Assembly (NCBI GenBank): GCA_963210315.1
Contig: OY723315.1
Coordinates: 1,054,001-1,118,000 of the forward strand
Origin: Rhynchopus euleeides
Lineage: Eukaryota; Euglenozoa; Diplonemea; Diplonemida; Diplonemidae
DNA length: 64,000 nucleotides
Direction: 5' to 3'
The notes beneath the pieces were generated by a model. That model searched no databases. It had not been told where the DNA came from and saw only the letters and a list, made by a program, of their open reading frames with translations. The stretch's first letter is position 1, and each line of letters starts with the position of its first letter. Of the stretch, positions 51,946 to 62,544 are shown piece after piece. Position numbers and translations under genes: made by a program.

Positions 51946-53667
51946 ATGAGGCGGGCGCTGCGTGTCCGGGGGTTGCTGCTCAATGCCGACCCCACAGGGA
52001 GGGCCTGGCAGGTGCGCACAGCGGCAGCGGCAGCTGCCGCAGCACCTCCGAAGCAGAAGCAGCCTGCGAAGCCGAAACGAACGGCCAGCCATGACGTGAT
52101 GCAGCTGAAGGCAAGTCAGCGACAGGCGGCGAAGGAGAGCCAGAGGCTTGGGCTGAACACCATGCAGCTGAGGGCCTTCGACCTGGCGGATGAGGGGAGC
52201 AACCTGCTCCTGATCGGCGCAGCAGGCACCGGGAAGAGCGAGGTGACACGAAGAATACGTCAGGCACGCATCCTCAGCGGGGCTTCGGTGGCTTCCTGCG
52301 CGCCGTATGGTGTGGCGGCATGCAACGTCAATGGGTTTACTATCCACTCAACCTTTGGGATCGGAGTTAACGATTTGCACGCCCTTCTCAGCCTGGTTCC
52401 TGGGAGTACGGAACATAAGAAGCGACGCGAGGTTATCGCGAAGCAGTCCTACAAGTCGAGGAAGGACCTCTGGAAGACTATCGACACGCTGATCATCGAT
52501 GAGATCTCGACGTGCAACGCAGAGACCTTTGCCCTCCTGGACTACATGGCGAAGCTCTTCAAATCGACAGAGGAGCCTTTCGGCGGTATCCAGGTCATCG
52601 CCGTGGGGGACTTCCTGCAGCTCCCACCGGTGGAGGGGAAATGGGCCTTCAGCTGCGACGAGTTTAAGGCGATCTTCGGAGACTGCGTTCACACCAGCCG
52701 CTGCGTGGAGCTGACGGAGGTGGTGCGCCAGGCGGATGACCCCGATTTCATGGAGCTCCTGAATGTGATCCGCAATCTGGACCCCAACTGCGACACAAAC
52801 GTCGACCATCTGTTCGTCAGAGAGCTTTTGGAGAGGACCTGCAACGTTGTCGCGTCGTCGGATGACCTCCCGAAGGAGTGCGTGCGGATCGTGCCCCTTC
52901 GGATCATGGCAGAGAGGTACAACAACAAGCGTATGGCAGCACTCAACACCGATGGGGTGATGTACGTCGCATACGACTCACTGATGGAGGTTGACAAGTC
53001 TATGGGGGAATCGTCAGGCGAGAAGCTGTCGAAGTCAGACCTGCAGTTCATCGACACGGTGCTGACGGACCTGCTCAACAACAGCCGCAGCGAGACCCGC
53101 CTGGAGCTGCGGAAGGGCGCGCGGGTCATGCAGCTCACAAACAACCACCACGCCGCTGTCAGCAGCAACGCATCCTCAGAGGAGCAGGTTGTCAACGGGC
53201 ACACCGGCACCATCGTGGGGTTCGTGTCTGCACCGAAGCTGAAGGGACGTCATGAGGCGTTCGAGCTCTGGTGCCAGCTCCGGACGCGCGACGGCCTCCC
53301 GACAGATCTGCCCATGGTGCAGTGGGACCATGCCAAGAAGGGGAAGCACACAATTGTGATGCCCGTGCTGACACAGGTCGGGGATGGCTACACCACACGC
53401 TCCCGTGTGAAGAGGCGTATACAGCTGCCCCTTGCGCCTGCCTGGGCCATGACGGCTCACAAGTGCCAAGGGATGACCCTGGAGGGGAACGTCTCCGTCA
53501 GTCTTGCCCACTCCTTTGCAGCTGGGCAGTGCTACGTTGCGCTCTCGCGGAGCAAGGTAGGGAATCACACCTTTCTCGATGGTGTCGACAACTCCATCCG
53601 TGGGCTGTACGCATCACGCGAGGCCCTGGACTTCCTCAACGGCTTGCGCGCTGCCACACATCTGTAG
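51946..53667 (+). CDS. PIF1: PIF1-like 5'-3' DNA helicase, probably mitochondrial
   Basis: 573 aa, intronless. SF1B helicase motifs in order: Walker A GAAGTGKS (91-98), motif Ia with FTIHSTFGIG, Walker B DEIS (185-188), motif III GDFLQLPPV, motif IV-like VVRQADDPDF, motif V AMTAHKCQGMTLEG, and motif VI YVALSRS. The first 30 residues are Arg-rich and lack acidic residues apart from one Asp (MRRALRVRGLLLN...), followed by an Ala run, consistent with a mitochondrial presequence. PIF1 enzymes unwind DNA, G-quadruplexes and R-loops; kinetoplastids are known to carry several mitochondrial paralogues. The start follows the acceptor. Confidence 0.92.
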   Translation: MRRALRVRGLLLNADPTGRAWQVRTAAAAAAAAPPKQKQPAKPKRTASHDVMQLKASQRQAAKESQRLGLNTMQLRAFDLADEGSNLLLIGAAGTGKSEVTRRIRQARILSGASVASCAPYGVAACNVNGFTIHSTFGIGVNDLHALLSLVPGSTEHKKRREVIAKQSYKSRKDLWKTIDTLIIDEISTCNAETFALLDYMAKLFKSTEEPFGGIQVIAVGDFLQLPPVEGKWAFSCDEFKAIFGDCVHTSRCVELTEVVRQADDPDFMELLNVIRNLDPNCDTNVDHLFVRELLERTCNVVASSDDLPKECVRIVPLRIMAERYNNKRMAALNTDGVMYVAYDSLMEVDKSMGESSGEKLSKSDLQFIDTVLTDLLNNSRSETRLELRKGARVMQLTNNHHAAVSSNASSEEQVVNGHTGTIVGFVSAPKLKGRHEAFELWCQLRTRDGLPTDLPMVQWDHAKKGKHTIVMPVLTQVGDGYTTRSRVKRRIQLPLAPAWAMTAHKCQGMTLEGNVSVSLAHSFAAGQCYVALSRSKVGNHTFLDGVDNSIRGLYASREALDFLNGLRAATHL

Positions 53668-55527
53668 AGAAGTGGGATGCGGTCGGGGAGGGGTGGTGGG
53701 GGAGGGGTTTTTTTTTTGCAAAACAAAACTTGAATGAAAAGCCAATACTGTGGGGAAAAAGACGCAGAAGAAGCGGGGAGGCGGGGTGTGCCCGCCTGCA
53801 GTGCCTCTGCCTCAGAACTATGTACCCAGCCCACCCGTTTGGTTTGCCAGAATTGGCGGGGTTCCCCCCTCACCCACTCTCTCCCCCAGTCCCGCAGGTT
53901 TTTCGGGCATGTCTCAGCAGGAATCTCAGGCCCCCTCTCCTCCTCCCGCTTCAGTGGGTCTCGTCCTCCTCCCATATCTCAGCAGAAGCGGCAGTTGTTC
54001 TGAGAGGTTGCGAAGTCCACATGAAGGTGACAAAATCTTCCCAAGTAGACAGGGGTGTTTTTATGCGTGGCTTCCATGCAAAGGAACGGGTGATTTGAAC
54101 GGAGCCTATTAAAAAAAATGGTGTTGCCATTATTGCAGGGCGTGTTGTGCGCGTTGGCGCGTGTGTGCGTGTGTGACCACGTTTTGAGTGAAATGACCCT
54201 GCGCAGGTGATGTGTCCATGGATTGTGTTTTCCACACAGTCTGCTGGCTTCCTATATGTTTGCGAGTGACGAACGGCGAAAAAAAGGCGTAGCGACGTTG
54301 CGAAGCAACGAAGGAAGACATACGACTGAGCAGCTTTAAGGTTTTGGAAGTCGGCAGTATCACGCCGACAACGTAGACGTGCGACTGCCCAGATCACACT
54401 ACAGATCAGGCCGCACCTTATCTTTTTTGAGCGAAGTGGAGAGGTCACCTCTCTGTGCCTTACTTTACTCTATCCCCCACCCACCCCCATCCCTTCCCCC
54501 CTGCAGTCCTGGGGTTCACGTGATGTGTTCACGTCCCGCAGTGACAGCGTATTCCCGTACATCCCGCCCCACCCCCACCCACCCCGTAGATTATGCACGT
54601 TATAACATGTGAAAAAAATATTTAGCTGTTGTGTTCGGAAGACCGCTGGGGGAGCCGTGGAAAAGAGGAGCTCTCTGTGGGAAGGAAATACCCCCCCGCA
54701 AGCAAGCCCTTGTTGAAGAACCCATTTGCCACTGCAGCAAGGCGTGGGGAGGGGGGGGGTCTCGATCTTCTCACAGTGTTGCCGAAGCATGCTTCGGAGA
54801 GGGGGGGGGGGTGTTGGAGATTGTGGAGGTGCAGAAGTGGCGTGGCTCTGCTCTGGGGGGGGGGGGGGCGGGGGGCCCCAGATTCGCGAGCTCAAATACA
54901 AAGCGCAAGTTGTTGATATTGTGCGGATTGAGCAACCCGCCCGTTTCCACCCCAAGACATGGTAGAGCTCAATCAAGGGCGATCGTTCGAACCGTCGAAG
55001 GAGAGTTCAGCAACCGGCAATCCACGAACAGGGTGCAGGGTGGCACTGTGTCTGGAAGGGTGGTGTGACTGGGTTGCCGGCCAGCCAGTGAATTGATGAA
55101 ACTGGCGGTCGGAGCGAAGGAAGTCCCGTTCGTACCCCACGCCCATGCACAAAAGGTAGTAAAAGGTGTCGGAAAACCGACAGCTGTTTGCACAGTGTTT
55201 TGAAGAACACATGGGTTACAAGAGACCCAGGAGGAGAGGCACAGAGGGTTTCCGGCTGGGGGGAGGGCTCTGCGCCTGACGGGCAGAGAAACAGGAAGCA
55301 GTTGGGCGGGTGATGGGCAGTGTCCACCGCAATGCCATTTGTTGTGAACAGCAGGACGATGGGTTCTTCGCAGATGTCCTCAGCACCCCCCCCCACCCCC
55401 CCACCCAGAGCATAGATTGACACTCGCTGGAGGTGCGCCAAGGGGGTTGCCTCGCACGCATTCTTTTGTTGATACACAGGACAGTCCACACGCGGCATAA
55501 TGCCTGCTCCTGCAACACCTCCAACAC
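53668..55527. other. Intergenic, no gene seen
   Basis: Includes the block of about 55 bp (54285-54340) shared with 13532-13592, and G tracts at 54753, 54800 and 54855. Frames here carry no recognisable domain. Confidence 0.55.
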
Positions 55528-55529
55528 AG
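55528..55529 (+). promoter_or_regulatory. Inferred trans-splice acceptor AG
   Basis: GCAACACCTCCAACACAG lies 40 nt before ATG 55570. Confidence 0.5.
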
Positions 55530-55569
55530 GTCAGGCAGGTCTTTGCGGAGACACGGCGGCGATGCAACG

Positions 55570-56643
55570 ATGGTAAACCTTGCGTCTCTCGACGGCACAG
55601 TGCTCGCCCATGTCGAGGCGATACGCACGGCCATAGCTGGGGAGATGGCCGTGCTCGAGAGGCAGCGCCAGGACCTGGCTGAGGAGCGTCGCCGGCTCGA
55701 CGACGAGCGCCGCCTGTTCGAGGTGGAGAAGCGGGCTTTGCGCGACCGTGTGGCTCGTGGGCAGGGCATGGTGTGCCCCATGAAGGGCGACGTCGTTGAG
55801 CTGAATGTCGGCGGCACGCACTTTACCACCACGCTCCCAACGCTGCGCGCCGATCCTGCATCGAACCTGGCTGCCATGTTCGATACGCCCTCGAACATCC
55901 CCCTCGATCCTGACGGGCGGTTCTTCCTCGACTTCTCCGGCACCGCCTTTGAGTACGTGCTGAAGCACCTTCGCGGGGACAAGTTCTTCGTGAAGAAGGG
56001 CGACCCTATCGTGGCGGAGGTCTACAGCCTTGCCCACAGGCTGAACCTGCAGTCCTTCATCCGCACCATCGAGCGGGTGCTCCGCAGCCTGAAAGGGGCA
56101 GATCAGCAGCCGCAGCAGCAGCAACCACAGCAGCAGCGGCAGGCATCACCACCGCCACAGCCGCCTCAGCAAAACCAGGGCTGGCCGTCGCCCCAGGCTG
56201 CGCCGCAGGCGCTGCAGCTTGTGCATGCTGAGGATATGGGCCCACATCCTGGCCGTGGCGCTTCTTTCGCAGGCACAGAGATGCCTGTGAAGGCGGCTCC
56301 TGTGCAGGCATCGCCCGAGCCGTACAGCCCCCCTCGCGGGATGTCGCAGGGCCAGCAGCAGCAGCAGGCCCAACCCGCATCTGCAACGATGCGCGCGATG
56401 GGTGCCGGATCCGCCTCGCCTGCCCGCACGTCCCCCGTGGCGCGTCGGTACGACGAGGTCAGTGGCATGATTGATGCGAGTGGAGCGCTTGAGTCTGACC
56501 CCCTGCAACGTGCTCTGCGCAGGCAGCAGGCCAAGCTCCACGCACAGCTGAGTGTGATTGCCCTGGAGCAGGTCAAGCAGGACGAGACATCCTCACGGGC
56601 AGCGTCGTCGTGGGAGAAACACTGGCAGGCCATGGGGCCGTAG
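55570..56643 (+). CDS. BTB/T1 (K-channel tetramerisation, KCTD-like) domain protein
   Basis: 357 aa. Residues about 18-62 form a coiled coil (EMAVLERQRQDLAEERRRLD...). The T1/BTB_2 domain spans about 74-170: VVELNVGGTHFTTTLPTLR, NIPLDPDGRFFLDFSG, FEYVLKHLRG and EVYSLAHRLNLQSF are its hallmarks. The rest is Gln/Pro/Ala-rich and disordered, ending in a short helix (RRQQAKLHAQLSVIALEQ). No transmembrane segment follows the T1 domain, so it is not a channel. KCTD proteins assemble as oligomers and often serve as cullin-3 adaptors or scaffolds; which applies here is unknown. Polyglutamine runs (CAG repeats near 56105-56135 and 56350-56370) may vary in length. Confidence 0.88.
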   Translation: MVNLASLDGTVLAHVEAIRTAIAGEMAVLERQRQDLAEERRRLDDERRLFEVEKRALRDRVARGQGMVCPMKGDVVELNVGGTHFTTTLPTLRADPASNLAAMFDTPSNIPLDPDGRFFLDFSGTAFEYVLKHLRGDKFFVKKGDPIVAEVYSLAHRLNLQSFIRTIERVLRSLKGADQQPQQQQPQQQRQASPPPQPPQQNQGWPSPQAAPQALQLVHAEDMGPHPGRGASFAGTEMPVKAAPVQASPEPYSPPRGMSQGQQQQQAQPASATMRAMGAGSASPARTSPVARRYDEVSGMIDASGALESDPLQRALRRQQAKLHAQLSVIALEQVKQDETSSRAASSWEKHWQAMGP

Positions 56644-57028
56644 TGCCTGGAACCGCAGGCAGCGTCCCAACAGGTCGCAACCTAATTAAGTGCGCCCCTT
56701 CGTTCCGTCTGGCGAAACGAAACACGTTGTGAGGGGGCAAAGCGTGTTGCCCACAGCAGAAAGGGCTGCCCACACAGAGGTTTTGTTGTGTACACAAAAA
56801 CGAACCAAAAAAAAATCCCCCCCCATCCCTCTCTTTGTATCGATATTTCCTGTAAACCGGCAGTTGTGTGACTAGATAACCAGTCCTGAAAACCCCTCCT
56901 CCCAACCACCCCACCCCGACCATTTCCACCTGCTTTAGCCCCTCCCCCCCCTATTGTTCGGGGGCACTCTCTGTAGACTCTTTTGTGTTCAAAGGACCCC
57001 AACCAACACTCCCCACACACCCCTCTGC
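56644..57028. other. Intergenic, no gene seen
   Basis: Short spacer ending in a C-rich tract. Confidence 0.6.
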
Positions 57029-57030
57029 AG
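57029..57030 (+). promoter_or_regulatory. Inferred trans-splice acceptor AG
   Basis: CCACACACCCCTCTGCAG lies 28 nt before ATG 57059. Confidence 0.6.
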
Positions 57031-57058
57031 CACACGGCGTGCCAAGCATCCGCACAAG

Positions 57059-58200
57059 ATGTCTTCTGAAAAGGTTATGGAGAGGAGGCCGAGCAACCAG
57101 AAGCTGACGGCGATCGGGGCTGACAAGGCCCTGCTGGACAAGATGCTGTTCGCGGTGCCCAAGAAGGGCCGCCTGCACGACCAGTGCGTGGACCTGCTGG
57201 CGAAGATCGGTCTCACCTACCGCAGGAAGCCACGCCTCGATATCGCCATGTGCACCAACCTGCCCATCGCCCTTGTCTTCCTCCCTGCCTCCGACATCCC
57301 CCGTTACATCGCAAACTCGCACGTCGACCTGGGCATCACCGGGGAGGACATGATCGCAGAGAAGGGTGTCGACCTCAACGTGGAGGTGAAGCTCGGCTTC
57401 GGCAAGTGCCGTCTCTGCCTGCAGGCCCCCGTGGACTCCAAGTATAAGGCAGGTGCGGAGCTTATCGGGAAGCGCATTGTGACCTCCTTCCCCAACCTCT
57501 CCCGGAAATATTTCGCAGATGTCGCAGAGAAGGAGAAGGCAGAGGCAACACCTGATGTGACCTATGTGAGTGGTTCTGTGGAGGTGGCGTGTGGGCTGGG
57601 CCTGGCGGACGGGATTGTCGACCTGGTGGAGTCTGGCGACACCATGGTTGCGCACAACCTGTGCATTGTCGACACGCTGATGGAGACGCAGGCCGTGATT
57701 GCCTCCAACAAGCACACGTCCTTCCCGCAGCTCATCGCGAAGCTGAAGCGCCGTATCGAGGGTGTCATTGCGGCGAAGAGCTACCGCATGCTCGTCTACA
57801 ACATCCACAAGGACAAAATGGACGAGGCGCTGAAGCTGACACCCGGTCAGCAGGCGCCCACCATCACCGCGCTGAACGACCCCGAATGGTTCGCAGTGCA
57901 GGCGATGGTGAAGACGAGCAAGATGCATGAGGTATGTCCCTATGCGATGCCTTGAATGTGGGGGTGATGTGCGAGGATATTTTCCAAAACAAACAGGAAC
58001 ATAAGTTCCCCTTGTCCGTACCTATCCAAATATTTCATCGAGTGACTCTCTCTCTCTCTCTCTCTGCTGCTGCTGCACCCCCCACACCTCCACCACACCT
58101 ACCCCTGCAGATGATGGACGACCTGCAGGACATCGGTGCCACCGCCATCCTCACCACTGAGATTGCGAACACCCGTCTCCGGGTGGAGGAGCTCCAGTAG
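57059..58200 (+). CDS. HIS1: ATP phosphoribosyltransferase, long form
   Basis: Exons 57059-57931 and 58111-58200 give 320 aa. It condenses ATP and PRPP to phosphoribosyl-ATP, the committed step of histidine synthesis. The catalytic core carries MLFAVPKKGRLHDQC, LGITGEDMIAE, KRIVTSFPNLSRKYF and the PRPP-binding stretch EVACGLGLADGIVDLVESGDTM. Residues about 240-320 form the ferredoxin-like regulatory domain of the long, hexameric, His-inhibited form (QQAPTITALNDPEWFAVQAMV...LQDIGATAILTTEIANTRL). The second exon supplies its last strands, which supports the intron. No leader; cytosolic. Fungal HIS1 and bacterial long hisG share this architecture. No other histidine gene is in the window. Confidence 0.95.
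57932..58110 (+). other. Intron of HIS1-like gene, 179 nt
   Basis: GTATGTCC donor, CCTACCCCTGCAG acceptor, phase 0. Contains a CT repeat near 58045-58066. Confidence 0.9.
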
Positions 58201-58639
58201 ATGGCTGTGACCACCACCATCTCTACCCGGGCAGCAGTGCCGATCCGATGGAGATTCTCTGTTTGTGGGTATCCGGATCCGCACTCCCAGGCAGCAGGAA
58301 CGAGGTGGCCCTCCTCTGCAGGGGCTGCCCCAACCCGTCTGCCCTGTCTTGCGATGGTTGTTGGAGTGTTTCCTGTGCATTCAAAGCCTCGGCCAACTCC
58401 TCCCCCCCCCCCCCCCCCCTCCCATCCCTCCTCCTGCACGAACCACAGCCCCCACCTGTCGGCGTGTTTTGTGTTGTGTGTCTTGGGGGGGCTTTTTGTG
58501 TAGAGTTGCACGATGGCGTTTGACTCCCCCCCGCCCCTTCCACCCCCCTCTGAGTTCACCTCCTCTCGTTATTTAGTGGCAGCGCACACGCGCAGGGATT
58601 AAGTTCAAGCGGGGGGGGGGGGGGGGACTCCTTCGCCTC
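58201..58639. other. Intergenic, no gene seen
   Basis: 3'-UTR and spacer with C and G tracts, up to the transposon end. Confidence 0.6.
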
Positions 58640-59074
58640 CACCACGGACTAGTCGCCCGGACGACTAGTCGGGACGACGGGTGAAATGACGACGGGTGAA
58701 ACGACGGGTGGCACCCGTCGGCACGACGGGTGAACCTGCTGAAACGACGGGTGTTCCAGCCATTTCCTGTTGATATGGGCCAATTTCCATTGAAAACTAG
58801 GGGAGTACCTTGCATGGCATCAGGTTATTTTTCACGCCGAGCTATCTTCCCTGCACAGACCCACCCCCCCATTACTTTCCATTTACAATTCCTAGTTGGT
58901 GAAGGGGCTGCCCACCGGTGGACCACCAGGAGGGGGGTGAGCCATCCAGGTGGGCAGGGGGCCTGGGGGTGGGGCCTCACAACAACTCCCTCCCACGACG
59001 TCACTCCGCTCTCGAGGACAAACAAAATCACCTACGTACCTGAACTGCCAAACACCCCCCCCCCTCACTTACGG

Positions 59075-60482
59075 GTGCGCGGATCTCATGTGCTCGTCGC
59101 GCTTTACAGTGGTTTTAAAGAGCTCGAAACAAACACAGCAACGCTTTTGTGTCAGCACGCGCGAATGGTGACTGAGGTAGTGCTGGCTCAGTCCCTTCGG
59201 TTGTCCGTTTGCCGCACTCCTGGCATGTGACAGTGCAGGTCTGACACGGCGCGTTGTTTTGTGGCCGATGTGCAGCATCATAATGCGCAAACAGTGCTTC
59301 TCTCGTGTGGGCAACTTTGGAGCACACAATGCAGATATGCTGCTGCACAGGCACTGTACCGGATGGCGTTGGTTCTGGCACTTCTGGCACATCCTCGCTG
59401 TTGCCCCAGGATTTGGACTTGCAGATGCATGCGAGCAGCGTTGCCTTTGGAGTGGTGTTTTCCGGGTCGCCCAGAAATTGTTGGCCCCATCGCCCCCTTT
59501 TTGTGACGTGAGATCCAAGGCCGAGGGACTCGAGTCTCCGCTGCAGTGCTGCCGTTGCTCCCTTCCAACAAGCGTTCCTCGCAGTGACACGGCGGCAAAG
59601 CTTTATCGCGCCGAACTTCAGGAGGGTCGGTTGGTCCAGCAGGCCGCACCCCTTGCCTTTGGTCCTCTGCATTTCGAAGAGCAGCAGGTCCCGTTCGGCG
59701 GTCTGCTGCGATGTCACCCTCAGGGCATGGCGTTTGGAGACGCCATTCCCCCTCTCCAGTTCCTCGTCACTCAGGGCGAGGGGGTGTGCATCTTCTGGAT
59801 CAAACCAGTGGCTCATCGAATGGATATATGTAACACCACGCCCCTCGGATGTTCTCCCAGGTGACACCCACTCCAGGACAAACACAAGGATGTGCATTGC
59901 GATGAGCGAGAAGATGAACTCTTTCGCGCACTTTCCCTCCTGGTGGTACTTGATGGGGATGTCGTTGTAGCGGAAATGCACAAGCATTTCCATTGCAATA
60001 CAGAGTAGATGCTGCACCCCCTTCGTCTTGGCAATGGTGAGTAAGCGACTCAGAACATCTCTGACCTGGTTTCCCGTCATGTTGGAACACGTTGAGCTGC
60101 CAAGGACAGCCTTCTGCACGGCAGGTCCATCAGGCAAGATCTCTGCGAGTATTGCGATGAACCCGTTTATGTCGTGCAGGGGGGGTGTGATCGTGTACGC
60201 TGTGGAGGTGAACACCCCTGCGTACAGGCTCCCAAACCCAGCTTCATGAAGTTCCTGGATGCTAGCCCTGTGGCAGGCGTGGAGCTGTTTCAACCAGTCA
60301 TTTCGTGGTGTGGTACAAAACGCGCTCCTGTGCGAAGATGACCCCATCTTACTAAATGCCGACCACAGCTCAAGATGGTCCCCTGCTACCCTAAGCAGGC
60401 GAGCCGAAACATCACGTTCGCCTTTTCGAAAACCCCTCTCTGCACTCTTGCGATTTGCTTCAGGAAGTTGAACGTGAACCAC
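59075..60482 (-). pseudogene. Transposon protein with C-terminal C2H2 fingers, frame-broken
   Basis: A long frame (59115-60482) contains helical sequence (GNQVRDVLSRLLTIAK, LLCIAMEMLVHFRYNDIPI) and a first finger (CIVCSKVAHTREALFAH...H). The second finger (CQECGKRTTEG) runs out of frame at a GGG run near 59187; the +1 frame completes it (SQHYLSHH) and adds a third finger (CCVCFELF...HMRSAH). At the N-terminal end the protein-like frame is DEYRTWFTFNFLKQIARVQR (near 60400-60500), shifted from the main frame and preceded by an in-frame TAG. No DDE triad could be identified. Confidence 0.6.
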
Positions 60483-60502
60483 GTTCTGTACTCATCCTTC
60501 TG

Positions 60503-61013
60503 CTAATCGGCAACTGTCACCAACCGTGTTGCGAAGGCACCGTCGAAAATGCCTACGGCCAGCCTGCTCTGCTGGGTCTTCTGTGCCTGTTTCTTCTCCG
60601 CCTCGTACAGCTTCACCATAGCTGCAGTGCGCGGGGCAGGCGTCGGCCATCTCCTTGAGCCCTGTCGGGTGGTCCTTCCCGTTGCTCTTCCGGAGGCCCA
60701 ACCCGACAAACTCGATGTCTGACCCGCTATTGACACGGGCAGCGTACATCGTGCGACCATCCTTCGCGGTCGACTTGCTGATCACCCCACCCCCCAGCTT
60801 CTCATACTTTTTGTACAGGGCAAGACTGATGATGGGATCAGTCGACTTGATGGTAGTATCCGCCAGCTTGCCGAGAAGCTGCTTCAGGGCCATGTGGCTC
60901 AACCCATCAGCATCACGCTCGACAACATACGTGTTGATCCAAGCACGTACAAACACCGTCATGTCCACAGCGCTGGCGAGGGCCTGCGCTGCAGTACGCT
61001 TTGCCGCTGGCAT
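60503..61013 (-). pseudogene. N-terminal part of the transposon protein, frame-broken
   Basis: Starts MPAAKRTAAQALASAVDMTV and runs as a basic helical protein (ALYKKYEKLGGGVIS...) to about 60625. Protein-like sequence then continues in another frame (MVKLYEAEKKQAQKTQQSRL) to a TAG at 60503-60505, beyond which the same frame continues as DEYRTWFTF. It is probably the 5' part of one gene with the next feature. Introns cannot be excluded. Unknown family. Confidence 0.5.
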
Positions 61014-61545
61014 TGATTGGTGTGGCTCGTCTGGGTGGCCTGGGTGGTGATGATAGTATCTTGGGGTATCTTGGCCTGGGTGGTGATGAGGGTACGGTAT
61101 CTTGGAGGCTGCCTTGTGGGTTGTGCAAGGGTTGGGGGCTGGGGCGAAAATTTGCCTGGCAGAAAAGTGATCACCTTCATGAAGTAGGTTGCTCTGTCAA
61201 ACTGACACAGTTTGTCAGAGTCAAGATCCCTCGAACAATGAAAATCCACGAGAACAGCCGTCGCACATGCACTTGAGGCCCCATCACCAACTAGGAATTG
61301 TAAATGGAAAGTAATGGGGGGTGGGTCTGTGCAGGGAAGATAGTTCGGCGTGAAAAATAACCTGATGCCATGCAAGGTACTCCCCTAGTTTTCAATTGAA
61401 ATTGGCCCATATCAACAGGAAATGGCTGGAACACCCGTCGTTTCAGCAGGTTCACCCGTCGAGTCGACGGGTGCCGCCTGTCGAGTTTTCACCCGTCGTC
61501 CCGACTAGTCGACCCCACCCGTCACTGCCCGACTAGTCCGTGGTG

Positions 61546-61636
61546 TCTGCGACTCATTTTTGCTCCCTTTTTTCCTTTTGTGTGTGTGGAGTGACCACGT
61601 TCCTTTGAATGGGTGGGGGGGGGGGGGCTGCATTGC
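61546..61636. other. Spacer between two mobile or repeat elements
   Basis: Short T-rich and G-run sequence with no coding potential. Confidence 0.6.
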
Positions 61637-62350
61637 TACCAGGGTATCAACAAGAGCCAACGCAGGCAGGAGAACCTTATCCACCCCATCAGTGTATCAG
61701 AGTCGCAGGGTCTTAGCTGTGGTTGTGTGCGGGCTTCGATCCTCCCCTGCCCCTCCCCCTTTGCCGCCTCTAGATGGAAAGGAAGGGTGTCCACTGCGCC
61801 CCCCCCCCTCCCATCTTCGTCAGGCCAAGCATATCAAAGGTTGCGCCAAAAAAACCCCAGAGAAACACAGCATAGCCTGCTCAAAACTGGGTGAAAGGGG
61901 GGGGGGGGATTTACCTTCCTTTCGATTGCCCCCCCCCTCCCCCTTCCCCCCCCACCCGCAACTCTTTCTCTTCTCATCTATCTGTTCGGTCAGTCCTAAC
62001 CCACCTAACACTGAATGCTCGGGGGAGGGGGTCCGCTGTTGAGAACAAGGTTTGACAGGTCCAGGGTTTTGGGACCTTGTCTTGTTCTCAACAGTGCGTG
62101 TTGGGGGGGTGGGGGTGGAGTGGGGTGGTGAGGAATTGAGGCGCGCAAGCGTGCTGTTTTTTATTGCCTTTTTTGCCCCCCCCCCCCCCTCTCTCTCTTT
62201 TCCGAGTGGTGATGGCGGAAAAGCGGGATGAGGGGGTGTTCAAAAAAGAGGGAAGATCGCACAACCGAAGCTTCAGGGGGGGTCTTTGCTGCGGTGTCTC
62301 AACGAAGACTTCCCCAATCTAATACAAAGATATCGCTGCTACTCGTTGTG
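61637..62350. repeat. Dispersed 712-bp repeat, reverse copy
   Basis: Reverse complement of 17227-17938, highly similar over its whole length, including the GTTGAGAACAAG/CTTGTTCTCAAC near-palindrome (near 62036-62094). Confidence 0.85.
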
Positions 62351-62544
62351 ATCTTTTTTTTTTGGCACTGCTGTTCAGGTGTATTTCTAGTGGGGGATGA
62401 GGATGAGTCTTTTTGGCATCCGCCCTTTTTCCGGTTTTTTTCCAGCCAAAACCAGGTTTTTTTTCCAGCAAAAAACCGTTTTTTTCCAGCCAAAATACCA
62501 GTTTTTTTCCAGCTAAAACCGGGGTTTTTCCAGCCAAGAGCCCA

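Larger units (their letters stand above)
58640..61545 (-). mobile_element. 2.9-kb TIR transposon with subterminal repeats
   Basis: The outer ends CACCACGGACTAGTCG and CGACTAGTCCGTGGTG are perfect inverted copies, and homology continues inward to about 58915 on the left and 61275 on the right (about 270 bp per arm). Near both tips are repeated CGACGGGTG units (at least five on the left, several as CACCCGTCG on the right), likely transposase-binding sites. The interior encodes zinc-finger proteins on the - strand. No target duplication is evident. I cannot place it in a named superfamily. Confidence 0.85.
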
